Shown here: positions 9,901 to 19,203 of the stretch, in pieces | Position numbering within the stretch: the stretch's first letter is position 1 | Layout of the letters: each line of letters opens with the position of its first letter | Source: Bdellovibrionales bacterium | GTDB taxonomy: Bacteria > Bdellovibrionota > Bacteriovoracia > Bacteriovoracales > Bacteriovoracaceae | Reading direction: 5' to 3' | DNA length: 49,263 bases | NCBI GenBank assembly: GCA_023250815.1 | Contig: JAHEZZ010000002.1 | Span: 1 to 49,263 of the forward strand | Position numbers and translations under genes: made by a program | The notes under the pieces: model-generated | Told to the model about the DNA's origin: nothing | What the model saw: the letters and a program-made list of their open reading frames with translations, nothing else | The model's database searches: none

Positions 9901-10247
9901 TCGAGAGGGTGCTTGTTTTTGGCCTCTTTTTGATTGTACTGTTTTTTAGGCCCTTTCGACTAATGCCAATTTAAGGAGTTTCAAATGATGGTGTTAAGTT
10001 TTTTTCCGCACTCTAGTATTTGTAATTTAGCTCTTTTAAAGTCCCATTCTCATCCGGTTTAGGGTGAATCCAAAAATAATTTTGGGAGGACGATCTAGGT
10101 GAATCATGAGCATAGGGCCTTGGTTCATTAACTCCGGTGTACTTATTTAATAACTTTCCGCCGGCCCCCTAGAAGACTCCAGCGACAAGATGTCAAAATG
10201 CTCTTTTACATTTATCATTTTATAAGCGGCCGGTGCCGCATTTTTTT
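9901..10247 (+). ncRNA. candidate structured RNA / long leader of unknown class
   Basis: Intergenic; TCGAGAGGG/CCCTTTCGA, GTGAATCA/TGGTTCAT and TCTAGG/CCTAGA pairings; ends in a GCGGC-cggt-GCCGC stem plus T7. Confidence 0.35.
10226..10247 (+). terminator. rho-independent terminator
   Basis: GCGGC cggt GCCGC a TTTTTTT. Confidence 0.7.
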
Positions 10248-10260
10248 AACAAGATTTAAA

Positions 10261-10313
10261 GGCCAGGTTCTCCATCCCAAGAACTTTAAAGATGCGAACC
10301 TGGCCTTGTTATT
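10261..10313 (+). terminator. second stem-loop, terminator or leader element
   Basis: GGCCAGGTTC ... GAACCTGGCC perfect 10-bp arms followed by ttgttattttt. Confidence 0.5.
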
Positions 10314-10362
10314 TTTCTGGGAGAATATTGTGACGAAGGATGGAAGGTACAGAAAAATTTTA

Positions 10363-10815
10363 ATGGTAAACCCCCAGGTGCAAAGAAAAATACTGGGCCT
10401 AGCAGCGCTTTTTCCAGCGCTCATCACCACCCTTCATTTAATAATACAAAAGTTTATTCTAGAATCGCTGACAGATCGTCTCTCTGCCCTTTTGGCCAAT
10501 GAAGAACAAAGCAAAGATGTTATTTTAATTATCGAACAGATGGGACTTGCTATGAACTTAGGAGTGTTGATGATCTCAATTATCTCCGTAGTTATAATCT
10601 ACACGGTAGGAGTAAGACTCACTCACAAAATTGCTGGGCCCATAACCGCTGCTATGAATTATTTAGAAAGAATAAAAAATGAAGGAGTAACTGGCCCACT
10701 GCGATTCCGCGATGGAGATGATTTTAATGAACTCTCTGCCTCCCTCAATGAAACCCTTCTCTATCTTGGACTGAAGTACAATCAGAAGATAGAAAAAGAA
10801 ATTACTAAAAATTGA
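10363..10815 (+). CDS. membrane protein with HAMP-like domain
   Basis: MVNPQVQRKILGLAALFPALITTLHLI..., VGVRLTHKIAGPITAAMNYLERIKNEG; ORF track start 10198 runs through terminator hairpins, so a later start is preferred. Confidence 0.6.
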   Translation: MVNPQVQRKILGLAALFPALITTLHLIIQKFILESLTDRLSALLANEEQSKDVILIIEQMGLAMNLGVLMISIISVVIIYTVGVRLTHKIAGPITAAMNYLERIKNEGVTGPLRFRDGDDFNELSASLNETLLYLGLKYNQKIEKEITKN

Positions 10816-10840
10816 CAATCCAAGACCCCAAAAATATAAG

Positions 10841-10903
10841 TTATACCAATCCCAAATATTAATTCGGGCAAGATTTAGTATTTAGAATTGGTATTATACC
10901 AAT
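10841..10903. repeat. ATACCAAT/ATTGGTAT repeat region (Z3)
   Basis: TTATACCAAT at 10841-10850 and 10894-10903; ATTGGTATtATACCAAT palindrome at 10887-10903. Confidence 0.6.
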
Positions 10904-10935
10904 CTGAAATAAATTTTTTTCAATAGGAAATAATA

Positions 10936-11928
10936 ATGAAATATTTTTTAGCATTTTTTCTTTTCTTAACGATACTACCAACTTCTTATAGCAAAACTAT
11001 CAAGATTGGATTTCTCCTCAGTACTCTCCAAGAAGAACGCTATCAAAAAGATAAAAAATATTTTGAGGAAGAGGCCAAGGCGATGGGCGCAGAAGTGCTT
11101 TTTTATGCCGCTAACAACAACGAGCAAGAACAAGTTAAAAAAATGGAAAACTTACTGACTAAAAAAGTGGATGTCATTGTCGTTCAACCAGTGAACTCTG
11201 ATGCTGCTGCCACCCTAGTCGATCTAGCAAAAGAACAAAAAATTCCAGTCATTGCTTATGACCGTATTATCAATAATGCTCCTCTTGCTTACTACATTAC
11301 TCAAAATTCAAAAGAAGTTGGAAGACTCCAAGCAGAAGCAGCAGTTAAAGCGACTGGGGGCAAGGGCAATTATATTATTATTTCAGGACAGGCCGGGCAT
11401 AGTGTCGCCAATGCCATCACCGAAGGAGTGATGGAGGTTCTCAAAAAATACCCCGAAGTCAAAATCGTTCTGCAAAAAAATCACGATGGATGGAAAGGAC
11501 AACTCGCCATGAATACGGTTGAAAATGCACTCACAAAATACAAGGGGCAAATTGCCGCAATATTGGCCAATAATTCTGGAATGGCGAATGGTGCAGTTCA
11601 AGCAGTTTCTGATTTTGACAAAAAGCTTTTAGGAAAAATATTTATTGCCGGTGCGGATGCCGATTTATCTTCCATGAAAAACTTAATCAGCGGGGGACAA
11701 CAATTCGAAGTTTTAAAAGATATCAAAGAACTGGCGAGCACCAGCGCTCGAGTTGCAGTAGCGGTGGCGTCCGGGCAAAAAATTATGTTTGATACTGAAG
11801 ATATTAAAAGCGGAAAATTTATAGTTCCCGTTATTAATACTCCCGTTTTTCCGGTAACAAAAGAGACCATTGATAGCGTCGTTATTAAAAGAGGATTCCA
11901 TAGTAAAAAAGATATTTACGGAAAATAA
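10936..11928 (+). CDS. xylF: sugar ABC transporter substrate-binding protein (XylF-like)
   Basis: Signal peptide; periplasmic binding protein (VDVIVVQPVNSDAAATLVDLAKEQKIPVIAYDRII). Confidence 0.8.
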   Translation: MKYFLAFFLFLTILPTSYSKTIKIGFLLSTLQEERYQKDKKYFEEEAKAMGAEVLFYAANNNEQEQVKKMENLLTKKVDVIVVQPVNSDAAATLVDLAKEQKIPVIAYDRIINNAPLAYYITQNSKEVGRLQAEAAVKATGGKGNYIIISGQAGHSVANAITEGVMEVLKKYPEVKIVLQKNHDGWKGQLAMNTVENALTKYKGQIAAILANNSGMANGAVQAVSDFDKKLLGKIFIAGADADLSSMKNLISGGQQFEVLKDIKELASTSARVAVAVASGQKIMFDTEDIKSGKFIVPVINTPVFPVTKETIDSVVIKRGFHSKKDIYGK

Positions 11929-11940
11929 TTAACCTTTTTC

Positions 11941-13482
11941 ATGTCAATTCTTTTAAAAACAAAAAAAATTTTTAAATCATTTGGTGGCATCTCTGCCCTT
12001 AGAGGTGTTGATCTTGAGCTTTATTCTTCAGAAGTGCTAGGACTTCTCGGGGAAAATGGTGCGGGAAAATCAACTTTAATGAAAGTAATGAGCGGGGTTT
12101 ATCCCAAAGATGAATTTGAAGGTGAGTTTTCCTTCCAAGGACAAAATTGCCATTTTAAATCAGTCAAAGATGCCGAGGCCTTGGGCATTATCATTGTTCA
12201 TCAAGAACTTAATTTATTTCAAGAATTAACGGTGGCAGAAAATATTTTTATTTCTCATTTTCCAATAAAATCTGGAATGCTTGATGTAAAATCAATCGAG
12301 AAAAAAAGCAATGCCATCTTAAAAATACTCGGTGTAGATTTTGATGCTCAAACCAAATTATCCGATTTGACGACGGGTGGGCAACAGATGGTGGAAATTG
12401 CCAAGGCGATATCTAAAGATGTCAAAGTTTTAATCCTAGATGAACCAACCAGCTCTCTCTCCAATCTTGAAATCCAAAAACTTTTTTGGGTAATGAGAGA
12501 CTTAAAAAAAAGAGGAGTTGGCCTTATTTACATTTCTCACAAGCTAGATGAGGTAGACCAAATTTGCGACAAAATTTTAATTATGCGAGATGGGCAAAGC
12601 ATTTACGCCGGAGAAAAGTCTTCCATTAACAGACAAGAATTAATTGCCCATATGGTTGGGCGAAATATAAACGATCTCTATCCGTTAAAAAGAAAAAAAC
12701 GAAATCCACAAACCGTACTCTCCGTCAAAAACTGGAATGCTTATAAATTTAGCGAAAAACGCCTAAGGGTAAAAGACTTTTCTTTTAGCGCCTACAAAGG
12801 AGAAGTTCTGGGAATTGCCGGGTTGATGGGTGCTGGTCGGACCGATTTACTGCTTAGCCTCTTTGGCCATCACAACTATAAAACCTCAGGTGATATATTT
12901 TTCAATGAAAAAAAAATAGAAAATAAAAATCCTTGGCAAGCTGTAAATAACGGTTTTGCGCTGGTAACTGAAGATCGAAAAAAAAACGGATTGCATTTAG
13001 ACTTTTCAATCGAAGACAATATTGCATTGGCCTCACTCCCTCATTTGACAGTTAAGGGATGTTTGACACTGTCTCATTATCAAAACAGAATTTTAAATCT
13101 TATTTCTAAATTAAAAATAAAATTAAGTTCTCCGGAGTTGCCAGTGAAAACCCTAAGCGGTGGCAATCAACAAAAAGTAGCAATTGCCAAATGGTTAATG
13201 ACTTCACCTCAAGTTCTTTTTTTAGATGAACCAACCAGAGGTATCGACGTCGGCGCAAAATTTGAAATATACTCTCTCATTAATCAATTAATCGATGAGG
13301 GACTTTGCGTAGTGATTGCGTCTAGTGATTTGCCAGAGGTTGTCGGTCTATGTAACCGAGTGCTAGTGATGCGAGAAGGGCAGCTCGCCGGAATGCTCGA
13401 AGGCGCAGAAAATTCTGATCACAATATTATGAACCTGGCATTTGTTCCCACTCAAGGTAATCATCATGAAAAAAACATTTGA
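11941..13482 (+). CDS. xylG: sugar ABC transporter ATP-binding protein, duplicated NBD (XylG-like)
   Basis: GENGAGKSTLMKVMSGVYP; second half LSGGNQQKVAIAKWL, LFLDEPTRGIDVGAK. Confidence 0.88.
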   Translation: MSILLKTKKIFKSFGGISALRGVDLELYSSEVLGLLGENGAGKSTLMKVMSGVYPKDEFEGEFSFQGQNCHFKSVKDAEALGIIIVHQELNLFQELTVAENIFISHFPIKSGMLDVKSIEKKSNAILKILGVDFDAQTKLSDLTTGGQQMVEIAKAISKDVKVLILDEPTSSLSNLEIQKLFWVMRDLKKRGVGLIYISHKLDEVDQICDKILIMRDGQSIYAGEKSSINRQELIAHMVGRNINDLYPLKRKKRNPQTVLSVKNWNAYKFSEKRLRVKDFSFSAYKGEVLGIAGLMGAGRTDLLLSLFGHHNYKTSGDIFFNEKKIENKNPWQAVNNGFALVTEDRKKNGLHLDFSIEDNIALASLPHLTVKGCLTLSHYQNRILNLISKLKIKLSSPELPVKTLSGGNQQKVAIAKWLMTSPQVLFLDEPTRGIDVGAKFEIYSLINQLIDEGLCVVIASSDLPEVVGLCNRVLVMREGQLAGMLEGAENSDHNIMNLAFVPTQGNHHEKNI

Positions 13483-14593
13483 TTTTAAAAAATTCTCTAC
13501 GTTGATCGCTCTTTTTATTTTATTTATAATACTGGCCATCGCCACTAAGGGAGATTTTTTAATCCCCAGAAATCTGACAAATTTAAGTCTACAAATTAGC
13601 ATCAATGCCTTGTGTGCCGTCGGAATGACTTTTGTTATCCTCACTGGAGGTATTGATCTTTCAATTGGATCAATTGTCGCTCTTTCCGGTATCATTGTCG
13701 GACTCTCTCAGGTAAATCTGGGGTGGGGAGAATGGGGAGGGCTTGGATCCTTTATGTCTCTTCTTTTGGCGATTTTGGTAGGACTTCTAGTTGGATTAAT
13801 AAATGGCCTATTAATTACATTTTTTAAAATCCCCCCTTTTGTTATTACCTTGGGAATGATGGTTATTGCCGGAGGTTTGGCCTTAATTGCCTCGAATAGT
13901 TCTGCCATTTCACCGATGTCGGACACTTTTAAAAATATCGCCAAAGGATTTTTACCACTTGGGCCTTCTTCTTTTTTAATGTTGGCAATCAGTGTTTTAA
14001 CCTTATATTTTTTTTACAAAAAATTTTTACAACATAAAGAAAAAAAAACAACCACCTCTGCCTATTTGAGTGAAACCGTTTTAATTTCTATCTCAATTAT
14101 TATTCCTTTTTATGCTTACTCCAGTGATCGGGGTATTCCGATCGCCGTTTTAATTTTAAGTTTTGTAGTCCTTGCTGCCCTTTTTATTTTACATAAACTT
14201 CCCCTAGGAAGATATATTTTTGCAGTCGGAGGAAATGAAGAAGCGGCCCATTTAAGTGGAATTAATGTCAATAAAGTTAAAATTTTGGCCTATCTTTTTA
14301 TGGGTCTGATTGCCGGCCTGTCTGGAGCACTCCTTACTTCGCGTCTTAATTCTGCAGCACCAACTGCTGGTGCCCTTATGGAGCTTGATGCTATCGCAGC
14401 AGTCGTAATTGGTGGAACATCGCTCTCTGGCGGATCAGGATCAATCGTCGGATCGCTGATTGGTGCGACTTTTATTGGAACAGTCAACAACGGCATGGAT
14501 CTTTTGGGTATAGATAGCAATTTCCAGATGGTGATAAAAGGTTTTATAATTATTGTTGCGGTTTGGTCTGATTCTCGCACCAAATACAAATAA
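13466..14593 (+). CDS. xylH: sugar ABC transporter permease (XylH-like)
   Basis: AVGMTFVILTGGIDLSIGSIVALSG, AVGGNEEAAHLSGINV, GGTSLSGGSGSIVGSLIGA; ATG at 13466 preferred over 13442. Confidence 0.87.
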   Translation: MKKTFDFKKFSTLIALFILFIILAIATKGDFLIPRNLTNLSLQISINALCAVGMTFVILTGGIDLSIGSIVALSGIIVGLSQVNLGWGEWGGLGSFMSLLLAILVGLLVGLINGLLITFFKIPPFVITLGMMVIAGGLALIASNSSAISPMSDTFKNIAKGFLPLGPSSFLMLAISVLTLYFFYKKFLQHKEKKTTTSAYLSETVLISISIIIPFYAYSSDRGIPIAVLILSFVVLAALFILHKLPLGRYIFAVGGNEEAAHLSGINVNKVKILAYLFMGLIAGLSGALLTSRLNSAAPTAGALMELDAIAAVVIGGTSLSGGSGSIVGSLIGATFIGTVNNGMDLLGIDSNFQMVIKGFIIIVAVWSDSRTKYK

Positions 14594-14602
14594 AGGAATA
14601 TT

Positions 14603-15562
14603 ATGCACGAATATGACATTGTTATTGGAGTTGACGTCGGAGGAACAAAAATTGAAGCGGCCCTTATTCGATTTTTAAATGGCCAAGAACTTGAAGTCAA
14701 AAAAAGAGTTCGAAGAGCAACAGAAAGAGAAAAAGGTGCAGACCATATTATTAAAGTTATCGCTGAACTATGCCAAGAAGTGGCCTCAAAAAACCCAGAA
14801 GGATTAAAGGCCGTAGTAGGCATAGGAATATGCCTGCCAGGAATTGTTGATCCAATTAGTAAAATAATGACCACCGGAAATACCCAAATGTTAGTTGGGG
14901 TAGACGTTGCAAGTAAGGTTCAAAAAATTTTAAATTTCGAAGGCCATATCAATGTCGCTAATGATGCTAATTGCTTTGCTCTTGCTGAAACCCTTTACGG
15001 TGCCGGGGTTGCTCATGCCAATAAAACAAATATTCCAATTAAAGGACTTATTGGCATTGGAATTATTTTAGGTACAGGAGTTGGCGGTGGATTAATTTTT
15101 CAAGGAAAAATGTTTGAAGGTGCCAACGGTTCGGCCATAGAAATAGGCCATTCAATCCTCGGGCAAAGCGATGAAACATGCTATTGCAATAATAACGGCC
15201 ATGCTGAGCAGTTTTTATCGGGCACGGCAATAGAAAATCATTTTTATAAACTGACCCAAAATAAATTTCATTCCGATCAAATTTTTGAATTTTCACACGC
15301 TCATGGGCCACATCATCTTATTGCCAAAAAATGTATTGATGAATTTAAATCTCATCTGGCCCAATTTATCGCCAATCTGAGTAATTTATATGATCCTCAT
15401 TTTTTTGTATTGGGTGGTGGTGTAAGTTTACAAAAAGAAATTTATGTTGGCCTTGAAGAACAAGTTCGCCTGAAGTTATTTAATAAAAATGCCAATTTTA
15501 AAATTTATCAACATGCACTCGGCGATTCCTCCGGAGTGATTGGGGCGGCCCTGCTTGCCTAG
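14603..15562 (+). CDS. ROK family sugar kinase
   Basis: VIGVDVGGTKIEAALI, GICLPGIVDP, GTGVGGGLIFQGK, EIGHSILG. Confidence 0.88.
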   Translation: MHEYDIVIGVDVGGTKIEAALIRFLNGQELEVKKRVRRATEREKGADHIIKVIAELCQEVASKNPEGLKAVVGIGICLPGIVDPISKIMTTGNTQMLVGVDVASKVQKILNFEGHINVANDANCFALAETLYGAGVAHANKTNIPIKGLIGIGIILGTGVGGGLIFQGKMFEGANGSAIEIGHSILGQSDETCYCNNNGHAEQFLSGTAIENHFYKLTQNKFHSDQIFEFSHAHGPHHLIAKKCIDEFKSHLAQFIANLSNLYDPHFFVLGGGVSLQKEIYVGLEEQVRLKLFNKNANFKIYQHALGDSSGVIGAALLA

Positions 15563-15579
15563 TTTAAAGAGGGTTTTTT

Positions 15580-16353
15580 ATGAAAGGTCATTTTATCAAA
15601 AATGGTGTTTCCTTTTTACTAAACACCAAAGATGAAACTCAAATCCAAGGTTCAAAACTTGAAGCAGTTTTAACTATTGGAAATGAACAAGAACATGAAA
15701 TAAAAATAGAAGGCCTTTTTGTCAGCTTAAACACTGCAAATTTTAAAGCTGTTTATGGGAAAAAAGAAAATGCCTTTGAACAAATTCAAATTATTAAGTT
15801 TGAAAATACTTCAATCAAGTCCCATCAAGAAGTAAAATACGATATTGAATTTATACTTGAAGAAAACTGTTTGATTACCGACAAAAAGCAAAGTCATTTT
15901 TTAAAATATGGCAACGAAGAAAATAGCGATCACCTACAACTTACAATTATACCACACGATATTTTTATAAAAATTTCTGAACTAATTCAAAACTTTCATC
16001 GCTTCAAATTGAAAGAATTTAGACCCCACAAAGTTGGCAAAAAAACAGGAGTGGAATTTAAATATAGTCCTCCTGCTTCTCGTGACTTGGCCTGTGTTGA
16101 TTCCTTTCTTTTAGTGCAGCGACTTGAACAAGAAAGCTTGGAGCTAGAATGCACCTTTAATATACGCAAATTGAATCTCGCTCTCCCCCATGCTCCTGCA
16201 GAGTTGCAAGTAAAAACCATGCAACTTAAATTACCACAAAAAAATCTAAGCCTAGGCAAAGATCGTCAAGGAGTCCCAATGCTCAACCAGGATTTTATTT
16301 TAAAAAATTTAGATGAAGCGATCTCATCAATAAAAATGAAAGGACTCGCTTAG
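15580..16353 (+). CDS. arrestin-like / Spo0M-like protein (tentative)
   Basis: Overall layout resembles sporulation-control Spo0M family; no diagnostic motif. Confidence 0.35.
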   Translation: MKGHFIKNGVSFLLNTKDETQIQGSKLEAVLTIGNEQEHEIKIEGLFVSLNTANFKAVYGKKENAFEQIQIIKFENTSIKSHQEVKYDIEFILEENCLITDKKQSHFLKYGNEENSDHLQLTIIPHDIFIKISELIQNFHRFKLKEFRPHKVGKKTGVEFKYSPPASRDLACVDSFLLVQRLEQESLELECTFNIRKLNLALPHAPAELQVKTMQLKLPQKNLSLGKDRQGVPMLNQDFILKNLDEAISSIKMKGLA

Positions 16354-17300
16354 ATAAAAGTAATTGGCGCTTTTAAATAAACAACACCATTATTTTCAGC
16401 TTTTGAAAAATTTCCGGCGCAAATATTAATCTGAATACTAGGAAGTAAAAGTCTTGGGGCCTTTAAAGTGGTGTCTCTTTTTTCTCTAAATTCAATATAC
16501 TCATTTTCTTGAGTATCAGTTTTAATATGAATGTTTTTTTCTTTTTCTTCTTTTATTGTCGATTGAAATTTTAAAGGCCGGTTTTCGGGAGCATAATCAT
16601 GTCCGACAAAAATTCTAGTATCATCAGGAAGAGAATATATTTTTGAATGGACAGAATGATATAATGCTCTAGCGGAGCCCTCGGGAAAATCACAACGACC
16701 AGTACCAGAATCAGGCATAAACAGAGTATCCCCTGTAAAAAGAGCATCCCCTATTAAAATAGAACAACAGGCCGGAGTATGTCCTGGAGTAAATATAGTT
16801 TTTATAACAAGAGAACCAGCAGTAACGTTATGATTCTCATCTAGAAGAAGGTCGAATTGCTCAGGATATACATCCAAGTCACTTAAATTAAAAATTTTTT
16901 TAAATACTTTTTGTACTATGGAAATATTTTTTCCAATTGCAACCTTAATTTGGGGATATCTTTTTTTTATACTCTGGGCCCCACTAATATGATCCGCATG
17001 GGCGTGAGTTTCAATAACCAAATGAGGTAAGAGGTTAAGTTCTGCAATTTTTTGATAGATTACTCTAAGGGATTTTTCACTGATAACACCAGAGGCCTGA
17101 TCATAATCTAAAAGGGGATCAAGAATAACAGCGTCTCTAGTGATCTCATCCCACACTAAATAAGTCAGTGTCGAAGTCTCATGATCAAAAAATTCATTTA
17201 CATTGATCTTGTTCATTTTGTTGCCACAATCAGAATTAAGCCCCACAACATTTTTTATATTTTTTTTGTGAACCGCATGAGCAAGGATCATTTCTTCCAA
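16350..17300 (-). CDS. MBL-fold metallo-hydrolase (persulfide dioxygenase/glyoxalase II-like)
   Basis: [43 protein letters not shown]; probable start near 17215 ([11 protein letters not shown]). Confidence 0.85.
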   Translation of the reverse strand: MEEMILAHAVHKKNIKNVVGLNSDCGNKMNKINVNEFFDHETSTLTYLVWDEITRDAVILDPLLDYDQASGVISEKSLRVIYQKIAELNLLPHLVIETHAHADHISGAQSIKKRYPQIKVAIGKNISIVQKVFKKIFNLSDLDVYPEQFDLLLDENHNVTAGSLVIKTIFTPGHTPACCSILIGDALFTGDTLFMPDSGTGRCDFPEGSARALYHSVHSKIYSLPDDTRIFVGHDYAPENRPLKFQSTIKEEKEKNIHIKTDTQENEYIEFREKRDTTLKAPRLLLPSIQINICAGNFSKAENNGVVYLKAPITFI

Positions 17301-17733
17301 TTTTTGGAGTGGCCCGTTTCACTTGGCCCCTTAGAATTTCACCATCGAAGAAGTACCATCTTCCATCCGTTTTTCGAAAGCTGGCCTTTTCATGATGCTC
17401 CATTTTACGACTTTCAATTTCATAGATACACAAAAACTCAACAGTCCCTACATTATCGGTCTTCCCACCTTTCTCTGTTTTGATAATATTTAGCCCAAGC
17501 CATTTTGAATGCTTCGACCAAGCGGAGATCTCTTCTTTATTAACTTCCTTCCGAGTATCAGGATGGTGACTATCGTAAATATATTCAATATCACCCTTGC
17601 TAAAAGCGCTGTATCTCGATCGCATCAACTCAAGAGCAGTTTCTGGAAATCTTTTATGATCTAAAAATTGACTGCAACATTCTTTAAAAACTTTATCTGA
17701 TCCACAAAAACATTTTTCCATATTGTCCCTCAA
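17236..17733 (-). CDS. ychJ: YchJ family protein with SEC-C motif
   Basis: [53 protein letters not shown]. Confidence 0.9.
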   Translation of the reverse strand: MRDNMEKCFCGSDKVFKECCSQFLDHKRFPETALELMRSRYSAFSKGDIEYIYDSHHPDTRKEVNKEEISAWSKHSKWLGLNIIKTEKGGKTDNVGTVEFLCIYEIESRKMEHHEKASFRKTDGRWYFFDGEILRGQVKRATPKIGRNDPCSCGSQKKYKKCCGA

Positions 17734-18461
17734 AATCGATAAAGATATTCTCGAAACTCACAATTCATCTCATCATAATGTATCTTACTTTCCAAGAGTC
17801 GGTTGGAAATAAAAGTAAAATGAGGCCTTAAAAGATTGAGGTAAAACTTTTGAGTTCGAGAATAGGCGTAGGTATCAGTGAAGCCATTATCTTCTTTCAT
17901 GCGTAAATATTCTAAATTGGTAGGCACTGTTAAATATAGAAATTTAACCCGTTTTGCAATAATGGGAATAACAATTTTTAACTCTTTTAAATCTAAATAT
18001 TGAAAAACTGAAGTACAAACGGCCAAATCAAATACTTGATTTAAATAATGTGAATTCTCACACCAACTTTTAATATCGGTATTGAGAATTTTAAATTTCA
18101 TATTTGCTGAAGGCACTTTGATATTTTTCTTGGCCTTCTTAAAGGCCATTTTCGAAGGCTCAATGGCGAGAGCGCAATGGGGTTTGAACTCGGCAATTAA
18201 TGCGTCAAAAAAAAAACCTAATCCTGTGCCTAAATCGAGAATGCTATTAATTTCCACTTGGTCTAATTTAAAAAGAAGTGAAAGATAACGACAATGGATT
18301 CGTTTATTACCGATAGCATCCATCTCTTTGGGTTTGGAATAATAAGTAGGCCAATACTCTGATTCAAATGATCTGGTTTTGAGATTTTTCTGACTCAAGA
18401 CGATTATCCAAAAAAATTTGTGATACCCTAAAAGTATGTCAGATTTATTAGGAACAAACAA
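17730..18461 (-). CDS. SAM-dependent methyltransferase
   Basis: [18 protein letters not shown] motif I; start uncertain. Confidence 0.65.
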   Translation of the reverse strand: MFVPNKSDILLGYHKFFWIIVLSQKNLKTRSFESEYWPTYYSKPKEMDAIGNKRIHCRYLSLLFKLDQVEINSILDLGTGLGFFFDALIAEFKPHCALAIEPSKMAFKKAKKNIKVPSANMKFKILNTDIKSWCENSHYLNQVFDLAVCTSVFQYLDLKELKIVIPIIAKRVKFLYLTVPTNLEYLRMKEDNGFTDTYAYSRTQKFYLNLLRPHFTFISNRLLESKIHYDEMNCEFREYLYRF

Positions 18462-19203
18462 ACAAAAAAAAGTCTATAAAGGGGCCTTTGAATATAAACG
18501 CGATGGACTGGTTTATTGCGATGAAACCTTTGAAGTTTTTAAAGATACTAAAGAACTGACAATGATTTTTAAATCAGAATTAATCTCTAGAGTAAGCACC
18601 GGTGAGTTGTTAAAAATTTCAGTAGAATATGTTTGCAACAAAGATTGGGTGCCAACAAAAGTAAGTATTAATAAAACCTTAGGAAGAGAATTCATAGAGG
18701 AAATATATAAATTAGACAGCAAGGCAAATAGCTTAATTTATCAACTAAAAAGCAAGCACTCAAAAGAAAAAATGAGTATTAACATCCCCCCTCGCTTTCA
18801 TATTCATACTCCCTGTGCCGCTAGCAGTATGGTATTTATCCTTTCCAAAAAATTCGATTCCATCGGCAACAATATGTATTCGATTTACTACAGTGAAAAT
18901 AATTGGAGTTATGAAAAACCGATTGCCAATAAATCAGTGATCCTAAAAAAAGCGGGACTAGGAGCGGAGGAAATTCTTATTAATGGAAGTAAAGTTCAAG
19001 CGATAAAATACCAGATGCTGGATAATCAAGTTGAAGATAAGAATTCAAAAGACAAAAAAGAAAATAAACCGGCATTTTTATCTATTTATCTCAGTCGGCA
19101 TGTATCCATCCCCTACCGTATTGAACAAGATGAAAACAATAAAATTGAAATTAAGTTTTTAAATGATCTCCAAGAGGAAGAAGAAACTGACGATCTAGAA
19201 TGA
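18436..19203 (+). CDS. hypothetical protein (255 aa)
   Basis: Long ORF, no recognised family. Confidence 0.6.
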   Translation: MSDLLGTNKQKKVYKGAFEYKRDGLVYCDETFEVFKDTKELTMIFKSELISRVSTGELLKISVEYVCNKDWVPTKVSINKTLGREFIEEIYKLDSKANSLIYQLKSKHSKEKMSINIPPRFHIHTPCAASSMVFILSKKFDSIGNNMYSIYYSENNWSYEKPIANKSVILKKAGLGAEEILINGSKVQAIKYQMLDNQVEDKNSKDKKENKPAFLSIYLSRHVSIPYRIEQDENNKIEIKFLNDLQEEEETDDLE

